DNA of 11,793 nt from Flavobacteriales bacterium (GTDB lineage: Bacteria > Bacteroidota > Bacteroidia > Flavobacteriales_D > Crocinitomicaceae): positions 1-11,793 of the forward strand of contig RFNX01000210.1 of the NCBI GenBank assembly GCA_009926905.1, written 5' to 3'. Under the pieces are notes generated by a model. The model had not been told where the DNA came from. It saw nothing but the letters and a program-made list of their open reading frames with translations, and did no database searches. Made by a program: the position numbers and the translations under genes. This document shows positions 7,101 to 11,793 of this stretch, in pieces. Numbering within the stretch: position 1 is the first letter of the stretch; the number at the start of each line of letters is the position of its first letter.

Positions 7101-9080
7101 ATATCTGAAAGAATTGGTGCTACTCCGACAACTATAGGTAACGGTTACACGCCTGGTCAAGTTAATGATTCGTCTTCATTTACAATTTCATTAGCATGTA
7201 CACCTCCAACAGGTATTCACAGAATGCGTGTAAGAATGGCTTGGTTACAAGATGGTGTTAATATAGATCCTTGTGCTACTTATGCTTATGGTGAAACAGA
7301 AGATTATTTAGTAAACATTCTACCACCTCCAACTTGCCCTTCTCCAGGAATATTAACTATTGGTACAGCTACAACGACTTCAATTCCATTAACGTGGGCA
7401 TTAGGTTGTTCAACAGCTTCAACTTTTGATGTTGAATATGGACCAACAGGATTTACACCTGGAACAGGTACATTGGTTTCTAGTGTCACTCCAACATTAA
7501 ATGGCACAAATGCTTCTTATACATTAACAGGTTTGATTCCAAACACTTCTTACTCTGTTTATTTAAGAGCAAATTGTGGTAATGGAGATGTTAGTATTTG
7601 GTCTACAGCAGAAAACTTCTCAACTCTTTGTGCGCCAATTTCGTTAAACAACTCTGGAGCTCAAGTAGTTTGTAGTTCTTACACATTACCTTCAATTACT
7701 GAAGTTACACCTTCAAATAATGCCGATTTACAATCAAGTTATTTTACTCAACCAAATGGAACAGGTTTCTTATTGACTGGTGCAATAACAACATCACAAA
7801 CAGTTTATGTTTATGCACAGGCTGGTTCATGTGTCGCGCAAGAAAACTTTACCGTAACGGTTAACCAACCTTCAACATCGTCAACTACGCTAACACAGTG
7901 TTCGTCTTACGCATGGAATGGTCAAACATACACGACTTCCGGAACATACACTTACACTACCCAAAATGCAGTGAATTGTGATTCAACAGCAACGTTAATT
8001 TTGACAATTACACAACCAACAACCTCTACTTTGAATGTTTTAGCTTGTCAGTCATACGTGTTGAATGGTCAAACATATACAGCTTCTGGTACTTATACGC
8101 AAACAATTCAAAATGCTGTAGGTTGTGATTCGACAATTACTTTGAACTTGACAATTGGTGTACCACAGACGAATACAGTAAATGTCACACAATGTGATTC
8201 TTACAGTTGGAATGGTACAACTTATACAACTTCAGGTCAGTATCAATTTACCTACCAAAATATCTATGGTTGTGATTCAGTTGTTACACTTAATTTGACA
8301 ATAAACAATAGCAGTTCAAGTTCAACTACATATTTGTCTTGTACTCCTTATACTTGGAATGGTCAAACATATACAGCAAGTGGAACTTATGTTTACAATA
8401 CACAGAATGCTATTGGTTGTGATTCTACTGCAACGTTAATCTTGACGATTGGAAACAATGGTTCAACTTCAACAGCTACAACATGTGGATCATTCACTTG
8501 GACAAATGGTCAAACTTACACCGCATCTGGTACATATACACAAACGTTAACGAACGTGAATGGATGTGATTCAGTATTGACATTAAACTTGACAATTAAT
8601 CCATTACCAACAGCAACAGCTACAGACAATGGAAGTGGAGTTTTAACCTCGTCAACAGGTACATCTTATCAATGGATTGATTGTGCAACAAACACACCAA
8701 TCGCAGGTGCTACGCAACAAACATATACTGCAACTGAAAACGGATCTTATGCAGTAATTGTAACAAACGCGTCAAACTGTTCGAAAACTTCAACTTGTGT
8801 TGTTGTTGATTATATTGGATTGGACGAAAATGGAGATTTAAGCCTGAATGTTTATCCAAATCCAACAACTGGAAATATGAACATAGCTATCAATGGAACA
8901 ACTGCAAATTATAATGTTTCAGTTGAAGATATGAATGGTAGAATTGTAGCCGAGTTTGGTCAATTGATTCATGGTAACGGAGTTTACAACTTGAATTTAA
9001 CGAAAGTAGTGACAGGTGTTTACTTCATCAAATTGAAAAACGGATTAGAGCAAAGAACTGTTAGAGTTATTGTTCAATAA
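1149..9080 (+). CDS. Giant T9SS-secreted multidomain surface protein (FN3, GEVED, Ig-like, sorting domain)
   Basis: A 2643-residue protein predicted to be exported and attached or released at the cell surface through T9SS. Residues 1-30 form a signal peptide (basic start, LFSLLLLTGTWF core, cleavage at ANA/Q). Then come an N-terminal beta-rich domain (about 31-258), fibronectin III (262-363), and two tandem multidomain units (365-1239 and 1240-2160). Each unit holds Ig-like, NIDO-like beta-rich, Ig-like, GEVED and FN3 domains. GEVED signatures are WIDYNDDG at 1051 and 1974, with GEVED at 1126 and GETED at 2048. A Cys-containing beta domain (2161-2240), five 49-residue repeats (2245-2487) and an Ig-like domain (about 2490-2556) follow. 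The tail from 2558 (VYPNP at 2568, GVYFIKL, then VRVIVQ) is a type A sorting domain. No protease, glycosidase or other catalytic motif is visible; adhesion or glycan binding is an inference. It appears to be a single-gene transcription unit with its own promoter and terminator. Confidence 0.95.
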   Translation: MKNYYTPKLKIFAKLFSLLLLTGTWFSANAQVPSRYALSISNGTYTPISTASGATSVAAVVGDDVFGNITGLTGFPFAGSTFTNFQASSNGRLSLYTTTAPTSTTTYNSLSTSITNAAAVLAPFAQDLVSVAGTTFLYQTIGNEHVFQWENYSRKNTSVNDVLNFQIRLNTVTGTVSYVYGTMTPGSSTTNPQIGMRTTTSYPDNVNNLLLNVTGSPTTCNWSNVVTGVAGNSSVYFNTANSSVAPTSGLTYTWTPQNSVDRVTTFSAASAITSTGATLSWTAPTGATQYNVQYRALGACSWTNWSGNPVTGTTVALTGLNVATTYQIRVQSSNGTNAPIYSQIPNQAGSGSGYIAAGTFTTLTEPCAGNPNTPTISTSATNTCSNLASTFTSTGIAPNGITGLTYQWKVSQTAGGPYTNITGATNGSSYTTSSFQTPGTYYYVLETTCSNSTLTSLSNEIAVSVNGATVSSSPANFCGTGGSGTINIVPSSATNSVTWSSLTSTATINGSGNSASYTASETSDFQATISFTNGLTCNTFISIGVYPLPAATVTTTANGVCPGTAATINSGLSAGNFASSCLAAPTALSTPPANATTLILNGVAQTLPSGVSWSNSLDDGKFGPIPMGFDFNFFGSTQNTLNIGTNGVVNFGPYASFDGTQYIFTGGFPNAVNPANTIAVCARDMRFGTPASFGTLRYWVEGYAPNRRFIVQYENVPVWSGVVSVSPISGFNNAEAVFYETLGNIDIRVVSATNGTNVPNLTTPSAQANLNINKYIGLQDGTQTIGATAPNCTTNAVNYWNGQSAEITSPQAWRFSPPSNYSTTWSATDVNGTTQLATGTNIFSQAVSPSITTTYSISYTNQTTGCTNAPNSAQVVMSVLGNVAPSGVVASSSVSTTCSGISFSLSTDYTGSSDGLTYQWQVSTNNGLDFTDILGATSLTYSATQTVASVYRLKIVACGGTPSYSSNATVALSPYFNCYCVPTISSGCTDGDVIARVILNTLDNNSGTGCPSSNGYSDYTSSSALTTTLQAASNYNCTVYAGQYSEGYAAWIDYNDDGIFDNATERIGYSNGQVTGSGTVGVLGSSATFPINLSCTPPAGQHRLRVRAMFAIDGINVTPCTDNFYGEVEDYLITIAPAPACPTVGAISTVTTGSYSADLSFPLGCSNATNFDFEYGPVGFTIGSGTQVLNQAATITLGTATYTLTGLNPLTTYDIYVRANCGSNVTSTWSITPTIATTLEPPCSGTPNTAVASFVGASTICDGTGALLTTSGFTTGVLQLSNNWEMSTNNINWTPIVGANLPTFQTGNMTAGTYYFRYSTTCLVSSQTATSNVLTLQVLAPPTVVITAPNGGAFCGTQTLTASGASTYVWSPASSLSATTGTSVTYTATSNSSVTVTGTDANGCVATSAPLAITFTAPAPITASASIANFCGTGGTTVITASSTATYTYTFTGLNGATISNVTGNSADATITNTSAIRVDGFEASSGCAAQGFVSVGVYPLPAANLTTDVNGVCPGTNANINTGLSAGNFTVTSTTYAPSTAPANAGVIMNNGIAVTPLSGGSMDDGGWGGIPIGFNFNYFGNSFNTIAAGTNGLLMFGTVPGYGTAAGQLGQFTFQGPPYFPNTGNPGNIIALLAADMQMANSTTGSIKYWTEGYAPNRVFVIEYKDVRGWSSNPNATVQCKLYETLGQVEVHLTEKTFTNNAIIGLQDATQTVGAVAPGRAGTWTVTTPEAWRFTPPSNYTTVWTQTNTGGTTQIASGTNIFTQAVSPSETTIYNISYTNQTTGCSNAVGSAQVTISVLGTVAPAGITATSSVPTICNGIAFDVSTNYTGITDGLTFQWQVSTDNGQAFFDIPGATTITYTTSQSVASIYQLKIVSCGGTPITTAPVSVPMSSYQNCYCTPTYTTGTTAGDLISNVEIVGTTLINNSGFVAGTPSYVFYTGQPNYTANLLPSSTYIVNVSTGEWGDEGVAAWIDYNDDGAFDISERIGATPTTIGNGYTPGQVNDSSSFTISLACTPPTGIHRMRVRMAWLQDGVNIDPCATYAYGETEDYLVNILPPPTCPSPGILTIGTATTTSIPLTWALGCSTASTFDVEYGPTGFTPGTGTLVSSVTPTLNGTNASYTLTGLIPNTSYSVYLRANCGNGDVSIWSTAENFSTLCAPISLNNSGAQVVCSSYTLPSITEVTPSNNADLQSSYFTQPNGTGFLLTGAITTSQTVYVYAQAGSCVAQENFTVTVNQPSTSSTTLTQCSSYAWNGQTYTTSGTYTYTTQNAVNCDSTATLILTITQPTTSTLNVLACQSYVLNGQTYTASGTYTQTIQNAVGCDSTITLNLTIGVPQTNTVNVTQCDSYSWNGTTYTTSGQYQFTYQNIYGCDSVVTLNLTINNSSSSSTTYLSCTPYTWNGQTYTASGTYVYNTQNAIGCDSTATLILTIGNNGSTSTATTCGSFTWTNGQTYTASGTYTQTLTNVNGCDSVLTLNLTINPLPTATATDNGSGVLTSSTGTSYQWIDCATNTPIAGATQQTYTATENGSYAVIVTNASNCSKTSTCVVVDYIGLDENGDLSLNVYPNPTTGNMNIAINGTTANYNVSVEDMNGRIVAEFGQLIHGNGVYNLNLTKVVTGVYFIKLKNGLEQRTVRVIVQ
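2241..4865 (+). repeat. Tandem multidomain unit, copy 1 (875 residues, inside the giant protein)
   Basis: Residues 365-1239, opening at EPCAG. Order: Ig-like (365-465), a segment starting ANFCGTGG (475), NIDO-like beta-rich domain (about 570-820, with LDDG at 617 and GFDFNFFG at 628), paired Ig-like segments ending in NCYC (977-980), GEVED domain (978-1135), FN3 (1141-1238). Landmarks recur in copy 2 in the same order, with GVYPLPAA, NGVCPG, LSAGNF, TGTNIF, SYTNQTTGC and SCTPP or ACTPP in both. Confidence 0.9.
4866..7628 (+). repeat. Tandem multidomain unit, copy 2 (921 residues, inside the giant protein)
   Basis: Residues 1240-2160, opening at EPPCSG directly after the FN3 domain of copy 1. 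It repeats the copy 1 order: Ig-like (1240-1338), ANFCGTGG at 1428, NIDO-like domain (about 1525-1740, GFNFNYFG at 1575), Ig-like segments, NCYC (1898-1901), GEVED domain (to about 2058), FN3 (2063-2157). It differs by an additional domain of about 78 residues (roughly 1339-1417) and a shorter NIDO-like domain lacking about 32 residues. The copies are clearly diverged, not identical. Confidence 0.9.
7881..8609 (+). repeat. Five tandem 49-residue (147-base) Cys-pair repeats
   Basis: First cysteines fall at residues 2251, 2300, 2349, 2398 and 2446, spacings of 49, 49, 49 and 48. Each unit reads roughly C-x2-Y-x-W-N-G-x-T-Y-T-x-SG-x-Y, then GCDS, then TLxLTI. The second Cys is 26 residues after the first in units 1-4 (2277, 2326, 2375, 2424) and 27 in unit 5 (2473), which has one inserted residue before NGQTY. 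Similar repeats are familiar in large flavobacterial surface proteins. They probably form beta-rich stalk modules; a disulfide within each unit is an inference. Confidence 0.9.
8820..9077 (+). other. T9SS type A C-terminal sorting domain (within the giant protein)
   Basis: Residues 2558-2643. The pattern is that of the Por_Secre_tail/TIGR04183 family: an acidic linker, then VYPNPTTG, a strand N-V-S-V-E-D-M-N-G-R, the GVY-N-L-N-L segment, TGVYFIKL, and a final basic strand ending VRVIVQ. In known T9SS cargo this domain directs passage across the outer membrane and is usually removed by the sortase PorU. Confidence 0.93.
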
Positions 9081-9097
9081 GTTTTAAAATTAATTTG

Positions 9098-9132
9098 AAA
9101 GAGGCTATCGTTTTGGTAGCCTCTTTTTTTTT
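9098..9132 (+). terminator. Intrinsic terminator after the giant protein gene
   Basis: A perfect 10-base-pair stem is formed by AAAGAGGCTA (9098-9107) and TAGCCTCTTT (9117-9126). It can be extended by one wobble and one C-G pair around a GTTTT loop, and an uninterrupted run of T continues to 9132. It begins 17 bases after the TAA. The stem flanked by A and T runs could act in both directions, but only the forward direction has a gene to terminate. Confidence 0.9.
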
Positions 9133-9162
9133 GCTAACGTTTTTAATGATTCATTATTTTTG
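9130..9162 (+). promoter_or_regulatory. Candidate promoter of the aminotransferase/amidase operon, abutting the terminator
   Basis: TTTG (9130-9133) is a -33-like element that overlaps the end of the terminator T run. TATTTTTG (9155-9162) is an exact TAnnTTTG -7 match, with a 21-base gap between them. The last G is four bases before the ATG at 9167, so transcription should start at or within a few bases of the start codon, giving a leaderless or nearly leaderless mRNA. There is no room for a Shine-Dalgarno site. Confidence 0.55.
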
Positions 9163-9166
9163 ACCT

Positions 9167-10303
9167 ATGAAATTGACATCTAAATTACCACTTGTTGGAA
9201 CTACGATTTTTACTGTAATGTCCAAAATGGCATTAGAACATAATGCAATAAATTTATCTCAAGGTTTTCCAAACTTCCCTGTAGATTCTTTGTTGATAGA
9301 TATTTTAAAATTAAAAGTCTCAGAAAATATCCATCAATACAATCCGATGGCTGGTAATCCGCTTTTGTTACAGAACATCTCCGAATTAATTCAAAAGTCA
9401 TATAACAGAAACGTTTCTCCTGAAAAAGAAATTTTGGTTACGGCAGGTGCGACACAAGCTATTTTTACTACAATTCAAGCTTTAGTCCATTCAGGTGATG
9501 AAGTTGTAATTTTGGACCCAAGTTATGATTGTTATGAATCCCCAATTTTATTGGCTGATGGAATTCCGAAACGTATTCCTTTGGATTCAAATTTTCTACC
9601 AGATTGGCAGCTGATTAATGATACTGTAAATGCGAAAACTAGATTGATAATTACCAATAATCCGCACAATCCAAGTGGTAAGATTTGGACTGAAAGTGAT
9701 GTTGTTGAGTTGGAAACCTTGGTTCAAAAATATCCGAATTTATTGGTGCTTTCCGATGAAGTTTATGAATACATTACGTTTGAAAACAAACACATTTCGG
9801 CTCATGAACGCACAATTTTGCACGAACGTTCAATAGTTGTATCTTCTTTTGGAAAGACTTTTCATATCACGGGATGGAAAATTGGCTACTTAGTTGCACC
9901 AGAAGAAATAATGCTAGAAATCAAAAAAGTTCATCAGTTTTTAGTTTTTTGTGTAAACAGTGTCGCGCAATCAGTTTTAGCAGATTATTTACCAAAAGTT
10001 GATACTTCAAAATTGGGAGAATTTTATCAAGAAAAACGAGATTTTTTCAGAAATGGTTTAGTAAATAGTAGATTCAAATTATTGGATTGTGAAGGAACTT
10101 ATTTTCAATTGGCTTCTTATGCTATTATTTCAAATGAGTCAGACATCGATTTTACTAAACGTTTAATTACCGATTTCGGTGTGGCTGCAATTCCTCTTTC
10201 GGTTTTTAATGCAGACAATGCAGATCATAGATTGATTCGATTCTGTTTTGCAAAAGATAATTTGACATTAACTAATGCAATGGAAAAATTATGCAAGATT
10301 TAA
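9167..10303 (+). CDS. ybdL: Methionine aminotransferase, YbdL type (PLP fold type I)
   Basis: This 378-residue class I/II aminotransferase closely follows E. coli YbdL (386 residues). It transfers amino groups between methionine, glutamine or aromatic residues and their 2-oxo acids in the cytoplasm. Visible landmarks are the N-terminal KLPLVGTTIFTVMS (6-19), which fixes the chosen ATG, INLSQGFPNFP (28-38), QYNPMAG (57-63), TAGATQA (92-98) that cradles the PLP phosphate, NNPHNPSG (164-171), LSDEVYEY (195-202) with PLP-contacting Asp197 and Tyr200, SSFGKTFHITGWKIGY (226-241) with Schiff-base Lys230, CEGTYF (308-313), AAIPLSVF (340-347) and RLIRFCFAK (355-363), where Arg358 should bind the substrate carboxylate. 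All catalytic residues are present. Its end overlaps the omega-amidase gene by 13 bases, which supports glutamine as a physiological amino donor. Kynurenine or aromatic activity is possible and cannot be excluded from sequence. Confidence 0.92.
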   Translation: MKLTSKLPLVGTTIFTVMSKMALEHNAINLSQGFPNFPVDSLLIDILKLKVSENIHQYNPMAGNPLLLQNISELIQKSYNRNVSPEKEILVTAGATQAIFTTIQALVHSGDEVVILDPSYDCYESPILLADGIPKRIPLDSNFLPDWQLINDTVNAKTRLIITNNPHNPSGKIWTESDVVELETLVQKYPNLLVLSDEVYEYITFENKHISAHERTILHERSIVVSSFGKTFHITGWKIGYLVAPEEIMLEIKKVHQFLVFCVNSVAQSVLADYLPKVDTSKLGEFYQEKRDFFRNGLVNSRFKLLDCEGTYFQLASYAIISNESDIDFTKRLITDFGVAAIPLSVFNADNADHRLIRFCFAKDNLTLTNAMEKLCKI

Positions 10304-11058
10304 AAGTTACACTTGTACAATTAGATCAAGTTTGGGAGGATAAGGCAGCAAATTTTGCCAAGTATAATTCTATTTTCGAACGTTTAGAACCAACAAATTT
10401 AATCGTTCTTCCTGAAATGTTTCAAACCGGATTTTCTATGAATGTTGAAGAGTTAGCTGAAATTTGGGAAGATTCGCCTTCACTGCAATACTTGCAAAAT
10501 TGGTCTTCAAAATTAAATGCAGCAATTTATACTTCTTTAATTATACTTGAGAATGGAAAATTTTTTAATCGTGGAGTTTTCGTGGAACCAACTGGTGAAA
10601 TTTCTATTTATGACAAAAGAAAATCGTTTGGTTTAGGTGGAGAAAGTTTACATTTTACCGCAGGAAATAAAGAAAGAATAGTGGAATATTTAGGTTGGAA
10701 AATAAATCTTCAAATTTGTTACGATTTACGTTTCCCTGAGATTGCAAGAAATTTTTTAATAAATGAATTACCAAAATATGATGTGTTACTTTATGTTGCT
10801 AATTGGCCTTCTAAACGAGCACATCATTGGAAATCACTTTTAATTGCCCGAGCAATTGAAAACCAATCATATGTTATTGGTGTAAATCGTTATGGTACAG
10901 ATGGCAACAATTTGGATTATTCTGGAGATTCAACCACTATAAACCCAATAGGAGAGATAGACAACATGATTAGTGAAGAAGGCTACTTTAGCTTAGTTTT
11001 AGAAAAAGAGGTATTGTTTCAGGCAAGAAAAAATTTACCTTTCCTTAAAGATTATTAG
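10291..11058 (+). CDS. yafV: Omega-amidase (2-oxoglutaramate amidase), YafV-type nitrilase family
   Basis: A 255-residue carbon-nitrogen hydrolase. YafV/Nit2-type omega-amidases hydrolyse 2-oxoglutaramate (and 2-oxosuccinamate) to the dicarboxylic 2-oxo acid plus ammonia in the cytoplasm. The Glu-Lys-Cys catalytic triad is complete: Glu42 in LPEMFQTGFSM, Lys109 in YDKRKSF and Cys143 in ICYDLRFPE. Other matches to YafV are YVANWPSKR (168-176), ARAIENQSYVIGVNR (186-200), GTDGN (202-206), GDSTTINP (212-219) and a C-terminal ARKNLPFLKDY. The start chosen gives the family's usual few residues before the first strand (VTLVQLDQVW). It overlaps the aminotransferase by 13 bases in another frame, so translation is probably coupled. 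The pair removes the by-product of glutamine transamination and makes methionine regeneration irreversible. The function is a family-based inference but a strong one. Confidence 0.92.
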   Translation: MQDLKVTLVQLDQVWEDKAANFAKYNSIFERLEPTNLIVLPEMFQTGFSMNVEELAEIWEDSPSLQYLQNWSSKLNAAIYTSLIILENGKFFNRGVFVEPTGEISIYDKRKSFGLGGESLHFTAGNKERIVEYLGWKINLQICYDLRFPEIARNFLINELPKYDVLLYVANWPSKRAHHWKSLLIARAIENQSYVIGVNRYGTDGNNLDYSGDSTTINPIGEIDNMISEEGYFSLVLEKEVLFQARKNLPFLKDY

Positions 11059-11107
11059 TTAAAACAAGGATTATGTATTAAATTTACCCATCATAAAACA
11101 ATTTAAC
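11059..11107 (+). promoter_or_regulatory. Short intergenic region with a weak -7-like box before the right-edge gene
   Basis: This 49-base gap has no hairpin or T run, so no terminator is visible after the amidase gene. TAAATTTA (11079-11086) matches TAnnTTTG except at the last base and sits 22 bases before the ATG; there is no convincing -33 element. Either this weak promoter drives the next gene or it is read through from the operon. There is no Shine-Dalgarno site, only an A-rich stretch before the ATG. Confidence 0.2.
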
Positions 11108-11793
11108 ATGAAAAAATTAATACTTACGTTATCTGTATTTGCAGTTACTAGTGTTTTTGCTCAGAAAAATGTTAATCTAGTTCCAGCTTCTGGTCTTGTA
11201 TTGACAGCTCCGAAAACAACAAATGCAATACAACCCATCAATAAAGTAATAAATACTTTGTGGACGGACGATTTTACAAATCCAGCAACTTGGACCATCG
11301 ACAACAGTGGTCAGACTGGTGCTACTTTTGGTTGGAACATTAATGCAACTTCTCAAGGTTGGTGGTCACCAAATGGAATAAGTGCAAATGGTACTTCTGG
11401 TGGAAACAACGCTGAATTAGTGAACGGTAATCCAACATTGCAACCTGGAACCCAAGCGCTTGGTGTAATTTACACATTGACTACTGCAAACCCAATTGAC
11501 ATTGCAAGTTTAGGAGGAACTAACCAAGTTTCTTTGCAGTTCAAACAATTTGGAGCGCGTTTCAATGATTTGCAAGAAATACAAATTTCTATTGATGGAA
11601 CAAATTTTATTACTGTTGGTGACAATTTAGATAGAGATGTTTTATCTCAATCAGGTGGTGCGGCATATCCAAATCCAGAAACAAAAATTATCAATTTAGC
11701 AACAACACTTAGTGCAAATCCTACATCTGTTTGGATTCGTTTTAGATGGACAACTAATTTCCCTGGTTCAGCTACAAATCCTAATGTTTGGGT
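11108..11793 (+). CDS. Secreted beta-rich protein, N-terminal part (3' end outside window)
   Basis: An ATG at 11108 opens a frame that runs to the right edge without a stop (228 complete codons). The first 18 residues form a signal peptide (KK, hydrophobic LILTLSVFAVTSV, cleavage at VFA/Q). After a linker of about 30 residues, the visible part contains LWTDDFTNPATWTIDNSG, GWNIN, NPIDIASLGG, VSLQFKQFGARF, IQISIDGTNF and VWIRFRW. This is the strand pattern of a jelly-roll or lectin-like beta sandwich as seen in choice-of-anchor or MAM-like domains of Bacteroidota exported proteins. A C-terminal T9SS sorting domain is likely by analogy but lies outside the window. I see no catalytic motif. It follows the amidase gene after 49 bases with no terminator between them, but is unlikely to share its function. 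Confidence 0.85.
   Translation, partial: MKKLILTLSVFAVTSVFAQKNVNLVPASGLVLTAPKTTNAIQPINKVINTLWTDDFTNPATWTIDNSGQTGATFGWNINATSQGWWSPNGISANGTSGGNNAELVNGNPTLQPGTQALGVIYTLTTANPIDIASLGGTNQVSLQFKQFGARFNDLQEIQISIDGTNFITVGDNLDRDVLSQSGGAAYPNPETKIINLATTLSANPTSVWIRFRWTTNFPGSATNPNVW

Noticed and set aside
1280..7507. Several minus-strand open frames of 63-93 codons inside the giant gene (1280-1471, 3703-3921, 4793-5074, 6595-6798, 7304-7507)
   Set aside because: The plus-strand frame is continuous from signal peptide to sorting domain. The antisense frames are low-complexity consequences of Thr/Ser/Val-rich coding and have no family resemblance.
7881..8609. CRISPR-like or satellite array, given the regular spacing
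   Set aside because: The period is 147 bases, in frame, with conserved protein motifs and no unique spacers between short identical repeats. It is a coding repeat.
1149..9080. A gliding-motility adhesin of the SprB type
   Set aside because: The repeats resemble those in large flavobacterial surface proteins, but the C-terminus is a type A sorting domain and not the type B domain expected for SprB, and no gliding genes are nearby.
9210..9401. Minus-strand open frame of 63 codons within the aminotransferase gene
   Set aside because: It is antisense to highly conserved aminotransferase motifs and has no independent support.
11059..11107. Terminator after the omega-amidase gene
   Set aside because: No inverted repeat of useful length and no T run are present.

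Overview
The window looks like ordinary chromosome from a Bacteroidota bacterium, most likely a member of the Flavobacteriales. The evidence is low GC, intergenic AT-rich stretches carrying TAnnTTTG-type promoter boxes instead of clear Shine-Dalgarno sites, signal peptides ending in A-Q, and a very large secreted protein that ends in a type A sorting domain of the type IX secretion system (T9SS). I see no tRNA, rRNA, CRISPR array, insertion sequence or phage gene.

Layout, left to right. (1) Bases 1-266 hold the C-terminal end of an unrecognised membrane protein that enters from outside the window. (2) Bases 269-1057, minus strand, hold a short-chain dehydrogenase/reductase (SDR) family protein that keeps the nucleotide-binding fold but has lost the catalytic Tyr and Lys. 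Its stop codon lies two bases from that of gene 1. (3) Bases 1058-1148 are a divergent intergenic region with candidate promoters facing both ways. (4) Bases 1149-9080 encode a 2643-residue exported protein. It has a signal peptide, an N-terminal beta-rich domain, two tandem copies of a roughly 900-residue multidomain unit (Ig-like, NIDO-like beta-rich, Ig-like, GEVED, fibronectin III), five 49-residue Cys-pair repeats, a last Ig-like domain and a T9SS sorting domain. A strong intrinsic terminator follows. (5) Bases 9167-11058 hold a two-gene operon with a 13-base overlap: a YbdL-type methionine (glutamine-dependent) aminotransferase and a YafV-type omega-amidase. (6) Bases 11108-11793 start another secreted beta-rich protein, cut by the right edge.

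How the genes work together. The aminotransferase and omega-amidase form a recognised pair. The first can regenerate an amino acid such as methionine from its 2-oxo acid using glutamine. The second hydrolyses the 2-oxoglutaramate by-product to 2-oxoglutarate and ammonia, which makes the transamination irreversible. The giant protein and the right-edge protein both belong to the secreted or cell-surface set, and nothing in the sequence links them to the operon between them.

I did not find a convincing new multi-gene system. The points most worth following are the SDR with a replaced active site, the tandem architecture of the giant surface protein, and a probable leaderless promoter built directly onto the terminator of the preceding gene.
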